NCBI GenBank assembly: GCA_043228905.1
Contig: JBHGNT010000003.1
Span: 16,802,001-16,866,000 of the forward strand
Origin: Azolla caroliniana
Taxonomy: Eukaryota > Polypodiophyta
Direction of reading: 5' to 3'
DNA: 64,000 bases
Shown here: piece by piece, positions 46,301 through 58,213 of the stretch
Position numbering within the stretch: the stretch's first letter is position 1
Layout: each line of letters opens with the position of its first letter
Notes under the pieces: generated by a model
What the model was told of the DNA's origin: nothing
Seen by the model: the letters and a program-made list of their open reading frames with translations, nothing else
Database searches by the model: none
Translations under genes and position numbers: made by a program

Positions 46301-48353
46301 TCCTCACCCCTATCACTGATTCTGTTTGGGCTTTACATTGATGAGATTTCAAGTTTCATGGATAGATTGGTGGACCCAGTGCAAGGCTTGCCAGAGTGCT
46401 CATACTCATAGTTTTATATGCCGATGATATTATCTTGATGTCAGACTCCTGGAGGGCACCCAAAAACATCTAGATGCTTCACATGATTTTTGTGGGAAAT
46501 TTTTGACTATATGAACCTTAGTACGATCAAGATAGTGATGTTTAACAAACTTGTGCATGGGTGGAATAGGCTGGCACACCAGTCTATATTTCATGTGCAG
46601 GCAGTAGAGTACAAAATGTATATGTATATAAGGGAGTCAAATTCACAAGCACCTGTTTCTCTTAAGAGATGCAGCTTTGGGGATTCTTGACAGACAATTT
46701 TCTTATGTATGTATTCCAGGAACCATGCACCAAACTATGATTCAAAGCATTGGTCACACCCAAGCTCTTGTAAGGAGCAAAGATATGGGGCCATGTATCT
46801 GTATTGTGGACGATTAAAGAAACATCAACAGGCCATCGGTTATGATGACTGGCCACATGATAGGGGCAAAACATCAAAACCACATGAGATAATTAAGCGC
46901 TGTGTTGGGAGCAGACCATTAGTCACAGATGCCCTTTTTCCAGCTGTGACTTGTATACATCAAATGTGAGAATTACCTAGGCATCACTTTCCATGGTTGT
47001 CTCTTGGCTCATTTATACAATTAGTAGAGGAGGATGAAACCAATTGTTGGTATTCATGGCATGGGCTGACAATTAGCAGAGCAAGGTGAACCAATATCGG
47101 TCCAAATACAAGGCATGGATTTGGATGCACCCTCACATTTGAACATAGCTTATCTGTCTGTTATTGGATATGACCAACTAAAAGAGGATAATTCAATAAG
47201 GACAGATAACATTAGCATGTACAAGAAACAAACTTTGATCAATCCAAATGTACCACTCGACACAGAGATAGACAATAAATATGTTCCAGATGGTTTTATT
47301 ATTGAACACAAGTAAAGGAAAACACATGTCATTATCATCTTATCATATGAAGATAGAGACTGGACTATATACACATATAGCTTTAGAGAAACACATCTGC
47401 CAGCTTTGCAGTCAAAAAGTTCAACCTGAGGAGCATTCTGCATGCCATTGCCCAAATTATTACAAGACCAGAAGAAGATATTACTAGTTACTTCCTCTAT
47501 GTGGATTAATATTTTGCATTCTCATCTGTTCTCTTTACCTAATTCACAGCAAATCTTTCTTTTCACAGAAAATTTTGCTTACTTTGGATCACGTTGCACA
47601 ATTAAGATCTTAGAAAGGGAAGCACAAACATTTAATCATACAATGGTGAATCTTATGCAAAAATCCTTTGCAGACCATTCCCAAGAAATATAGTCATTTG
47701 AAAGTTATTCCATGCCTAACATTCTGTTAGCTCATTATACCATTTTTGACCTGGCAGCACAAACAGGACCTGAATTGTTTTTTATTCAGAATCTCATCTA
47801 CACACATGAACGTGCTATAGGTACATACAAAAGTGTCATATTCATCAAATGCCTGTTTTTGATAACAGAGAAAATAATTAACAACTATAAAATGAACAAG
47901 GCTTTACAGATGCCTTTTCAAACTAGGATTCACAGGACAATCAATTGCCTACAGAGACCGAATTTAGGACGGACTTCTTACCCTAGCTATGAAGCATCTA
48001 GATATATTACATGGCTGAATTTAGGAAGGAAAAACAGGTAGCAAAAAAAGCTTATTTACTCTACCCTAGACATCAAGGATTTAAGTAAATCTTTTTTTTT
48101 TCCAATATTGAATTTTATTTCTTAAGAAAGTAAAAAGGTTACAAACACTTACATATGTGTTGAGCTGTCTAATGAAGCTTGAAAAATTGTTATGTTTGAA
48201 ATACTGAGGCAACAAGTCTGTACAAAAATGTGATACATTCCATACAATAAAGCTATGGCCTTTGGAGCTCCATGAAACAATACCATCTGTTGATGGATCA
48301 TCAACCATCTGATATGTCTTTGTCAGGAATAGTGAAGAAGCCATGTCCAACAC
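43350..48353 (-). CDS. Class A heat-shock transcription factor, two exons, 386 aa
   Basis: Exon 1 is 48,153-48,353 and exon 2 is 43,350-44,309, joined by a GT-AG intron of 3,843 bp at the position conserved in plant HSFs, inside the DNA-binding domain (after RQLNTY, before GFHK). The domain spans about residues 9-100 ([36 protein letters not shown]). A heptad region HR-A/B at about 131-200 has the longer class A spacing ([16 protein letters not shown]). KRCK at about 214-217 may belong to a nuclear signal, and an AHA activation motif DGFWEKYL is at 350-357, as in A4/A5 types. It would trimerise and bind heat-shock elements to activate chaperone genes. The start could also be the Met at 48,344 (MASSLF). 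Exon 2 uses KICADQWEF where most plant HSFs have KVDPDRWEF, a mild departure. No stop or frameshift. Confidence 0.9.
44414..44758 (-). other. Unassigned open frame in HSF intron
   Basis: A 114-codon frame near the 3' end of the HSF intron, with a short repeated motif [10 protein letters not shown] do not recognise it. It could be chance, an alternative exon or a remnant of an insertion. It has no link to HSF domains. Confidence 0.2.
45813..46002 (+). repeat. 95-bp tandem duplication in HSF intron
   Basis: Two copies begin TTCCAAAAACAACTTGATGT at 45,813 and 45,908 and run to CCTACATGTGT. They look identical, so the event is recent. Confidence 0.9.
46370..47640 (+). pseudogene. Decayed LINE RT and C-terminal fragment in HSF intron
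   Basis: Near 46,412 the translation [13 protein letters not shown] is the RT catalytic motif (YADD) of a LINE, followed by broken RT thumb-like text. Near 47,397 a Cys/His cluster, [18 protein letters not shown], resembles the C-terminal zinc motif of the same class. Frames change often. It has no effect on the HSF coding frame. Confidence 0.7.
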
Positions 48354-49538
48354 CCGTTCGCACTAATGGGAAAAAGAAATCATACGATCCTTGCAATTAA
48401 TTAATCCATGATTTGATACAGGATTTTTCTATGAGTAAAGTAAGTTATCGATCTCTGGACCTTGGATCAGATCGAATGACTTGAATCGATCAGTCCACAG
48501 GCTCCTGTGCAAAAGATTTAGGGTAAGAGGCGGCATACAGATCTTTCGTTTGGAGCGCTCTTTTTGGCGTGTGCGTGAGATCAAGATGTCTGCGGGACCA
48601 CAATGGGATCGATGGACTTAGTTAGAGACAATCGTGGGTCTTGCTTGTACTGCCTGCCCCCCAACTTCTTTGGGCTCATGTTCTCACTACATACACATAA
48701 TACATACATACATACATACATACATACATAATAAGGCCTTTCATGATGTACCCTACCTATATAACTTATAAAGTGTATACATACATATACATACATACAT
48801 AACATACATTACATACATACATACATTACATACATACATATGTGAGCAGAGCAACTCCCATCTCATCTCGTCTCATCTGGCATCTACGTGTCTGTGCTCT
48901 GCCCCTCTCCTTTTGAGTATTTTGATTTGATGTGTGGATTGAACCCACCCCCTAGAGGCTAGACCCATGGTCCATGAGTCACGACCATACATGCCTTCAT
49001 CCAACGAGCGACCCATTCTCTTTTCTTTCCGTATATAAGCATACTACTACTACTCTTTGGGAGCTCCCGCAAGTGGTTGGTTCTTGCACTCTTCCGAATC
49101 GCCCATAAAAAACATAGAAATTATTGGAGGATGGTTTTTGTTTTTCGCTCACTCAACAAAAACAAAAGAAGAAGAAGATTTTATCCATTGTGGAAGGATC
49201 GCGCATAAATGGAAGGATAAGGAATATTCCGTTTGATTTTAGTACTTTTTCAGTGATATTACAAAACACATTGATACCAGTATCATACATTCTCAAATAT
49301 ACTATGAAAAAGGTTGAAAATCCACCATTTTCGTGATTTTAAAATAAATAAAAAAAGAGGAATTTCAAAATGTTTAGGGTTTAATTTATTTCACAAACCT
49401 TACAACCAATGTTTTTTATAAGAAGCGATATTCATAGGAATCAAATGAATTCAAAACACATGCTTTTATATTACTCGATTTGTTACAAGTAGAAGGCAGT
49501 TACACTTAATAGCCAAAAATACATTCATGATCGCTCCT
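48354..49538. other. HSF upstream region and unassigned sequence
   Basis: Contains (TACA)n arrays at about 48,701-48,731 and 48,781-48,840. On the minus strand a TATATA core (plus GTATATAAGC near 49,030) is a candidate TATA box, which would give a long 5' leader. I find no convincing perfect heat-shock element. Nothing coding is recognised to 49,538. Confidence 0.45.
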
Positions 49539-51274
49539 TTATGGCGAATCACTACTATCACTAATATACAATGAGGATTCTTCCTCGTCATCCTTAGATG
49601 TACCAATCAATGCATTATCTTCATCATAAACCAAATGGTGTGACTCTAGATTATATGCAATAGATCTCATTTGCCTTCGACTCGAGCCACCATGTAGACC
49701 TGGTAATTTTTCTTTTATTATATCTATTGTTGACTTCCTTAAATGTCCAACTTTTGTAAGTGTGAAGTCGTACACGATGATATACACATCAGAGATATCA
49801 AGGGTCGAGGTGTTACGAAGGTTTCCCTTCCTCTTCCTACCTCCCCTTGTCATTGGGCATTCAATCATCTCCAATGTATACTTACCCGTAAAAGCATTTT
49901 CACTTCTAGTGTTGTACCAATGCACTTTGATAGACTTGATCGTGTTTTCTATTTCATGCATTAGCACTTCTAAAAGTTTACCAATCCAAAATTGGTGGCC
50001 ATGTGAGTTCTCATTAGCAGGTGTTGCAATCAACATCCCCGCCGCGAGCTCTTGCAAATTGCCTTGCTATCTAGCTTCGATTTGCTTTGGTCATCCTTGG
50101 TCCCACATAAATGTCTCTTTGTTGTGGATGGACCAAATTGTCATTAATCACATTTGATTGTTGCTCCAGAGTTTTATTTACACGATCATGTTGTAACGAC
50201 CATATGAATGGCGTTTCTAAGGTCCAATTATCACCAGATACACAGTTGTCAATAATTCCTTTTTTATCACTAAAAAATAGATCCTACCATGACGTGTCTT
50301 GTTGTGCGGCATATTTCTTTGCAGCCTAAATATGCTTTCTTTTTTCTGTTAAGGTTTGGAGTCATAAGTGTTTTTGTTCGGATACCAAGTCACAATGCAA
50401 CTGTCATTTCTTCTCAATTGGCATTTGTTTAGCTCCATGGACTATTGTGCTCGGCATACAAAGTAAGAACTGGCAACCGCCTTCAAGTTCCCATTTTGTA
50501 GAAGATGAATATTGTTTGGCATACAAAAGCATAGAACCACTTATTTCATTTTTCTTTATCATAAAAATGTGATTGAAGCTTATATTGTTTAACTAGGCGA
50601 GCACTTTAACATTCCCAACACCCCCATTTGATATATATCTCTTAAAGTCATATACCTCCTTCAAGTGTAATACTTTTGGGTGTGGTGTATATGCATCACA
50701 AATGACATCAAATAGTTTTGGTAATGTGAAAGCATCATGCTGAGACAACAGTTTGGAGAATTGTGCTAAACATCTGATCTATATGATCATGTGCGTGGCT
50801 AACCAAAAGAAAATTGACTTTCACTTTTCTAAACAATCCGTGGTTGACCAACATACTTAGATAGCCAAACATAGTTGAATTTTTGTTCTCTCTAGCAATA
50901 TTGTCCAATTGAATGTATAGAATAGGGGGGAACGGTTGGCCCCAAGACATCAAAACTTAGTGAATCACTGTAACTATTAGGTTAGGGTCATTGTGAACAT
51001 TGGGGTATGTAATGATTGACCTATTATAAGAAAAGCATCACAACAAGTGCATTTGAACAAGGCACTCATCATTGATGTCATTGGGGAGCCTCCGCATATA
51101 CGGCAAGCACGTCTTCTTCTGGTCCATGCCATCTATCATTAAGCACATGTATTGTTCGGGCCTCTTCAAACACTTCTCTCTATGATGCATTGCCTTCTTT
51201 CGTTCTAACAATTGTGCCTCACGATGCTCCTGTAGTAACTTCTTAGTCATATCCTTTTCCATTGATGTCTTCAC
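49539..51274 (-). pseudogene. DUF7869-type protein, frameshifted
   Basis: Reading leftward from 51,274: CLKRPEQYMCLMIDGMDQKK, then after a shift FPPILYIQLDNIARENKNST and KVNFLLVSHAHDHIDQMFST near 50,790-50,930, the hallmark block of DUF7869, in which the Asp/Asn and HxHxxID positions suggest a nuclease or transposase-like fold. The C-terminal frame (49,539-50,057) has HGHQFWIGKLLEV and IKVHWYNTRSENAFTGKY, a segment I associate with the same family, then an acidic Ser-rich end. At least three frame changes and internal stops show that it is broken. The N-terminal part is missing at the Gypsy-C border. I believe this family spreads in repetitive copies in non-seed plants and invertebrates, but its activity is not established. 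Confidence 0.65.
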
Positions 51275-51358
51275 ACCTTAAGCCAAACTTTTAAGATTTG
51301 CACAAATTGAGCAATACCTCATGCGTACTTTACGCGGAATAATAACATTTGAAAACCA

Positions 51359-51842
51359 TGCTCTCCACAATCTTGTGAATTGGTTGTATTAGAGATCTAG
51401 GTACTAAAGTAAGCTTAAGATAAGGGTTTAGGGTTGATAGATAGAAAGGAGAAAGAGAAAGAAGGGTGTCGATCCACCCGACCACCCCCGAGCGAAGGGA
51501 TTGAGACGGACTCGAGCCTCGATCGGCGTCCCATACCACCGCCGTGGCGTCGAGTCATACCTAGTGCTGGCGCGCTCGCTACAAGAGTTGACCCACCACA
51601 AGAGTAGAGTCTCGATGTAGTCAAAAGATGATCAAATGAGGGTAGCTAGGCCTCTTATTTATAGCGATACCCAAGGCCCCCAGGCAAGTTCACACTTGGC
51701 CTAATGGGTTGTCTCAATCCCGAGGATTTAAAAGTAATCCTCCCCTTCTTTACACTCTCGTTTAACCCTCACACTTATCCACGTGTATAGAATACTACGG
51801 TAAATTCTCACCACGGGATATTAAATGGTCATGCCCATAACA
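51359..51842 (-). repeat. Gypsy-C 3' LTR
   Basis: The right edge is clear: minus-strand polypurine tract AAAGAGGGGGAGTA is followed by TGTTATGGGCATGACC. The left edge at 51,359 (TGCTCTCC on the plus strand) gives TG...CA ends but lacks a confirmed duplication. The matching 5' LTR is not seen to the right of 56,256. Confidence 0.65.
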
Positions 51843-54800
51843 TACTCCCCCTCTTTAAAACATTGCACTCTTGCAATGGAAAATTAGGGAAGTTAGTTCT
51901 GAGAGTATTTTCGCGTTCCCATGTGGCATCTTTTATTGATTTATCCATCCATTTTATTTTAAATTCTCGGATTTCTTTAGTACGTAATTTTTTTGTTTTA
52001 ACATCGAGAATTCTTTCTGGTACATGTGGTTTAGAAGATAATTCTTCAGAAGTAACCAGAGTTTCAGTTGTAACTGTATTGTCGCCAGAACCCAGAAGTT
52101 CTTTTAGACGACTCACATGAAAGACTGGATGAATTCCGACACCATCGGGAAGAGCGAGACGATAGGCTGATGACCCAATGCGTTTAAGGACTATAAAAGG
52201 TCCACAAAACCGTGGGGCTAACTTAGCGCACTTACCCGTAGACAATGTCTTAGAATTGTGAGGTACACGTAAAAATACCTTCTGTCCAGGGTTGAATACA
52301 CGAGGTTGCCTATGATGATCGGCATAAAAACACGCTCTATCTTGAGTTGTTTTTATATTATCTCGTGCAATATGCAACATATCTTGCATATCCCGAAGAA
52401 AGTTTTGCGTACTTCGCAACTCATCATGATGTATATTAACATCAATCGGGGCTCGTGGCTGAAAACCATACATCAACATAAAAGGACTATATCCCGTCGA
52501 CGTATGCTTGGAGCTGTTATAAGCAAACTCCAAAATTGGGAGATAACGTTCCCATTTTGTTGGTTTTGCACCAACGTAGGCTCGAAGCATGTCCTCAATA
52601 ATTTGATTTACTCGTACTGTCTATCCATCGGATTGAGGATGATCCGTGGAGCTCATGCTCAATGTAGTTTCTAACTTAAAGACTTGCATCCAGAAGTCAC
52701 TAGTAAACTTTGGATCTCGATCACTCACGATATCCATTGGTAACCCATAAAAACAAAACAATTCGTCAACGAATTGGTAAGCCAATTCAAGAGTTGTTAC
52801 CATGGTTTTAGTAGCAATAAATCTGGCCATTTTAGTTAGTCGATCAACCACAACCCAGATGGCATCATGACCTTTTTGGGTGCAAGGAAGGCTAACAATA
52901 AAATCCATGGATATACTTTCCCACTTATTATTGGGAATGTCCAAGGGATGTAAAAGTCCTGCGGCTTTAAGTCGCTCGGCTTTGTTAACCTGACACTGGT
53001 GACATTTAGTCACATAGCTATGTATGTCAGGACGCATCTTAGGACAATAAAATTGAGTGGAGATGAGAACGAGTGTACGATGTATTCCAGGGTGCCCTGC
53101 TGAGGGTACATCATGGCATTAAAAAAGAATCCTCTTTTTGACCTTGGGTAAATCTGGAACACAAACCTTCCCATTACGGTAGAGCAAACCGTTAGCAATG
53201 TGGAAGTATTCCTTCGAGGATGTGATGGTGTTTGTTCCAGACTCAACTCTTGCCCAGTATTTTGCAAAATAACTATCATCGGGATACTTTCCTCGAAGGT
53301 GATCATAAAGATATGATGTTATTTCAGTGAATCTAAGCATGTTAACTTCACGGATGCGACTTAGTGCATCAGCGATAGTGTTCATGGAACCTTTACGATA
53401 TCGTATGGAGAAATCAAAGTCCTGGATGAGATCAGCCCATCGTGCCTTACGACCTTTCAGGTCTTGTTGGTCACAAAAATATTTCAAGGACTCGTGGTCC
53501 GTAGTTACCACAAAGCGATTTCCATAAAGATAATGGCGCCATGTTTTGAGCGCATGTATAACTGCAAATAATTCCTTTTCTTGAACGGTATACCGACATT
53601 GAGTAGAATCAAGTTTCTTACTCTCGAATGCTATTGGTTTACCATCTTGATACAAGACAACACCTATAGCATAATCACTTGCATCGGTTTCAACCTCAAA
53701 AGGTTTTGAAGGATCAGGTAAAAGAAGTGAAGGAGCCTTGCAAACCAAGTCCTTGAGTTCCTTAAAGGCGAGGTCTAGTGTAGCATTCCACACAATAGGT
53801 TTTGTAGACTTACGCGTTTGACCTTTTAAAAGATTAGTAAACGGCGTCGTCAATTGGGAGTAATTACGAAGAGACTTTCGCAAAAACCCGACAAAACCAA
53901 TGAATGATCGAACTTCTCGAATATTCCGAAGAGTGGGCCAAAGCTTGATTTTCTCAATGCGAGAAGGATCAATTTCAACTCCTCGTTCGGTTATGAGATG
54001 TCCAAGATAAGTAATTGATTTCTTGAAGAACTCACATTTTGAGATCTTCGCATAAAACTGTTTGTCATGCAATGTTTGTAAAACAAAGCGGACATGTGTA
54101 GCATGTTCTTTTAATGTACGGCTATAAACTAAAATATCATCCAAGAAAATAACGACAAAATTTCCAAGTTGTTCTCGGAAAATGTCATTCATTTCTTGTT
54201 GAAAAGTAGCCGGAGCATTGGTCAAACCAAAAGGCATAACCAAAAACTCGTAATGGCCATAGCGCGTACGAAATGCCGTTTTAGGAACATCGTCCTCACT
54301 TATTCATATTTGATGGTAGCTAGTACGGAGATCAAGTTTCGTAAAATACCGAGCTCCCTGGAGACGGTCAATTAGATCGTCAGCCCGGGGCAATGGGTAC
54401 GAATTCTTGATCGTCACTTTATTCAAGCGTCGGTAATTAATACACATACGCCATGTGCCCTCTTTCTTTTTAACCAAGAGAACTGGTGCACCCCATGGAG
54501 ATTTACTATAATGTATATAACCCATTCGTAAATAGTCCTTGAGTTGCTTAGATACCTCATCTTCTTCGGATCGACTTAAGCGATACGGAGGTATACTTAT
54601 TGGTGCAACACCAGATACAATATCTATACGATGGTCTATATTACATTTAGGAGGTAACCCATCAGGTAGTTCACTTGGAAAAACATCATGAAAATCATTT
54701 AAGATTTCATCAAGTTGTTGTTCAAAATATGTTAATTGAACCGGGACATTATCAATATTGTAAACGTGAATGTCCGGATCAAGTACACAATATAATAGAG

Positions 54801-56256
54801 TAGAACAAGACAACTCAGATATTGATGGACACGAGGAAACAATCGAGAGGGATTGTTTTTTTACACATTGAATAAAATGCGTACAATCATTCAGTACAAA
54901 AGAAATGGAATGGCGAACCCAATCAATAAATAAAGAAGAGTTTTTATTATAAAACCAGGGATAACCCAATATTACATCGGTGGTATAAAAATTCATTACA
55001 TGGAAGTCTACTTCCTCTATATAAGTATCAATAGAAATTCCTAATGAATGAATCGCCCTGTTGATGTATTGTACTCTTCCATCAGCCAAGTGCACCGTGT
55101 AGGTGTGATCACCTACGGTGGGTTGGATTCCCCATATCTGAACCAAACGATCATTCACAAAATTGTGTGAGCTTCCCGAATCAAATAAAAATTGTACGGG
55201 AGATCCATTGATATACCCGTTTGCACGTAGTAAATCATTGGGACCCAATACATAGTGAGGGAAAGAACATTGACAATTACTTAAATGATGTGTATAGACC
55301 TGAAGGACATTAGGAATCTGACCTTTATGGTCTGCAGCTTTAGCTTTGTTGTCGTGCTCTTTCCGTTGGAGCTTTCGACATTGATCTTTTGTATGACCCT
55401 TCTTTTTGCAGAATACGCAAAAAGGATGTTGTCGCTTACAATCGCGATCCAGGAATTCGTTGGGTGTCTTGCGTTTCCCAACAAATTGCGACTACTTAGT
55501 CCCGGGCGCTTCGTTGGGTTTATTGTGGTCCTTCTTCGAAGTGCATTGATAGCGAAGAACTATTTCAACAGCCTCTTCGAAGGATTTTGGATCCTTATCG
55601 TGCACAATCCAGTGATAGTCCGAATTGGGGTTGCCATTGACAAAACAAGCTATCAACCAATTGTCCCCTTCTAGATCCGATTTTTGGATTTGGGTTCTAG
55701 CATGGTGAACATAGTCTTCTAGAAAGGAAAATTTCCTGCTAGAGAGGTTCATTAAAGCTTGTGCTGCCTCGGTTCGAGAGGGAGGTTGTAGAAATTGGCC
55801 CTTAAAAACCGTGACAAAATCTGTCTAGGTATCAGGCAATTTCCCCGTTGTACGGAGCCCACACCACCAAGCGGTGGCCTTACCCCCTAGTTCTCGGCCG
55901 ACATATGCAATCTTCGTACTATCTGGCATGGGATAGAGCTCAAAATGAGACTCCCATCGGCCCAGCCACGTGCAGATTGCTTCTTCGGTTCTTTCCTTTT
56001 TGTCTCCCGTAAATGGCTTAACGACAAACGATGGTTCACCCTGTCGCTCATCAGGTCTATTAGTCTCACGTTGTAGACTAATGACACGTGCCTCGAGAGC
56101 ACTTTGAGATTGCCGAAGTTCGGTCATATGTTGAGCGGTGAAACTAAGGTATTGGGTTATTTGTGCCAAATACATCTCAATGGACATTTGTCCAGGAGGA
56201 TTCCCTTGAGTTCCTTCCGCTTGAGCGGATGACATCGGGTCGTTAATTTGAGCCAT
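51829..56256 (-). pseudogene. Gypsy-C gag-pol, chromovirus, one frame with five stops
   Basis: A single frame of about 1,475 codons from MAQINDPMSSAQAEG at 56,256 to a stop overlapping the LTR. Gag has a zinc knuckle [14 protein letters not shown] near 55,420. Protease is [10 protein letters not shown] near 55,180; RT starts near PKCNIDHRI and has FLDDILVYS near 54,150. RNase H has [13 protein letters not shown] and [12 protein letters not shown]; integrase has CHQC, WVVVDRLTKMA and SDRDPKFTSDFW. A chromodomain (RILDVKTKKL, IKWMDKSIKDATWERE) ends it. Stops are TAG 55,825, TAG 55,492, TGA 54,304, TAA 53,119 and TAG 52,621, without any frameshift. Four of the five fit C-to-T or G-to-A transitions. 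The element is dead but not old. Confidence 0.93.
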
Positions 56257-57440
56257 TAAAGATTATTTCTAGAAAAGAAATAGGATAAGGTCAGAGAGAT
56301 AGTCATAACATCATATCGTGATGTAAACATATCATGGGCAAACATTAATCGATATCATGATCTCACGTCAATACCCCTCTAGACGTATGAGATGAGGTTC
56401 AAGATCAGGTTACTATGGTAACACAAAGGTGTTTTAAAAACCATGGGGGTGACAAATAAATGTCTTTCCCTGATCTCTATATCGATTTTTTCATGGTGGC
56501 TCCCCGAGGCTCAACCATGTATGTTCGCGTCATGAATAGTTTATACACGAAAAAAATGTTAACAATAAACTATGTTTCGGTGCCCACATATGTGGTTTCG
56601 GCTCTTTAAGTCCTATTACGAGAACCCCGAGGTGCACTTAGACCTTAAGTCTAAACATGTGTTATAGTCATATGTATCAAGGATGTTGTATGGTCTTGGT
56701 CATATTTGAACTCGAGACCTCGAGAACAAATACATTAAACACTTGAGCTACCCAAGTAAGTTGCTCTTCTTGAATGCTTAATATTTGATGTGTATAAAAG
56801 ATATGCGAGGCATTTGATCATATATGTTTTTTTTAGAAGAACATATATGTCAAGGGTCCTAATTTCGCCCTCATTTACCAAAACTATGTTGGTTACCTAA
56901 CCTCAAGTCTCGTAATTACGATGGCATACGCCAAAGTGCAACCTAATGGTCAAGCCAAATGAGCCCTCGTTTCGTAGTAGGCCCACGTGGCCCATCACAT
57001 GGTCACGTCATTACGAATGCCTCTCATAAGAACGAGCTCATGGTGGCATCGTATCCATGTAACGAAGGAGGGATGTTGGATACGTGTGTCATTGGAGCGA
57101 CCTCACTTAAAGTGGGTCAAGCCCTACGTACTCAACATCATTATGGCTATAGGCGTTTCTTTACGTAACGAAATCGAGGTCATCAATGGGGTTGTCAACA
57201 ATAAAAAATTGTTGAAAAAGGGATGGTGACAACGCCTTTCTCACAAAAATGTGAGGACGGCCACCACATCCTTTTCCCGACAAGGACAACTTTCGATATA
57301 ATCACGTAATAATGAATATACACATATGTTTACTTATCACATATATACGATCAAATACATATATACGTGACCACATATGCCTATATTAAACATATCGTTA
57401 TATTAAATAGCCACAAATGGTGTGATCGAGATACGTAATC
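56257..57440. other. Unassigned region right of Gypsy-C
   Basis: Expected to hold the leader and 5' LTR of Gypsy-C, but I find no match to the 3' LTR and no primer-binding site. A weak tRNA-like piece lies at 56,701-56,755 on the minus strand, with A-box-like TAGCTCAAGTG at 56,740-56,750 and a poor B-box. No gene recognised. Confidence 0.4.
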
Positions 57441-57684
57441 GAGGTATATACCTCTACGCACACGAAACATTCACTAATAAGAGATCATCGTAATACGCAA
57501 TTGAGGTATTGACCTCTTACGCATTAGAGACCAAACGCATATCGTTTACAACAAATCAAGGTATTAAACTCATACGTAAACGTAACATATTGTTCGTGAA
57601 CGTAATACATAATTGAGGTATTAACCTCGTACGCATACGACACTCATCACATATTATTTATATGTCAAACGAGGTATTGACCTC
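57441..57684. repeat. Palindrome array, 5 units, period about 56 bp
   Basis: Five units carry the core GAGGTATTRACCTC, an inverted repeat with 5-bp arms; the first reads GAGGTATATACCTC, a perfect palindrome. Core starts are about 57,441, 57,503, 57,559, 57,615 and 57,671. Some units add outer arms, such as ATATGT/ACATAT in the last. The third unit has decayed arms. Confidence 0.85.
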
Positions 57685-57764
57685 GTGCACATATGTAAAC
57701 GTTTTAGATAAACAATTAAAGACCACTACAACATCATTGACTTGATGAAAAAATGACATATAAA

Positions 57765-58213
57765 CTAAACACATGTTTTGTTGACATCAAATCCAAGTTG
57801 CTTATCTGATGTCACCAAGTTAAATCTAGCCAAACGAATTCTACGTGGGATTTTTCTAATATGCATAGGGCTTCCCGATTTCTCTTCTTGCCTAGAAATT
57901 GGGGTAACCACGTTACAATCAATTTCTTTGTTGTTAGGTTGCTTGCCCATGATCTTCGATGTTTCATTGGCATTACCTTCATTGTCCGTATCTTTATTAA
58001 TATCGTATTCTTCAATAGAGAACTCTTCACATGAGTTTTAGGAGAAGATGAGCTCAGACAATATTCTTCGATGGAAAACAGTGAGTCTATCAACATACAA
58101 TATTCTTCAATAGAAAACGGTGAGTTTGTTGACAGACAATACTCTTCGGTAGAAAATGATGAGTCTGATGACAAGTAATATTCTTCAATCGAAAATGGTG
58201 AGTCTTCACTCAT
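57765..58213 (-). pseudogene. Small ORF with 13-residue repeats, frameshifted
   Basis: Unrecognised gene. It starts at 58,213 (MSEDSPFSIEEYYLSSDS) about 80 bp after a TATA-like GTTTATAGA on the minus strand (58,291-58,299). Four units of a 13-residue acidic/aromatic repeat (consensus SPFSIEEYCLSSD, 39 bp each) follow, and a fifth unit, EEFSIEEYD, appears in the next frame near 58,005, so one frameshift lies around 58,030-58,050. After the shift the frame reads a Lys/Arg-rich end (SPMHIRKIPRRIRLARF) to a stop at 57,765; without the shift it ends at 57,812. It lies head-to-head with the methyltransferase-like locus, about 0.9 kb apart. No domain known to me fits; a regulatory or antagonist role is speculation. 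Confidence 0.5.

Noticed and set aside
48581-48805. Tyr/Val/Cys-rich minus-strand frame
   Set aside because: Arises from TACA microsatellites upstream of the HSF gene.
56701-56755. Third tRNA-like LTR edge near Gypsy-C
   Set aside because: The A-box is good but the B-box is poor, no LTR boundary is established there and the orientation does not fit the other two cases.
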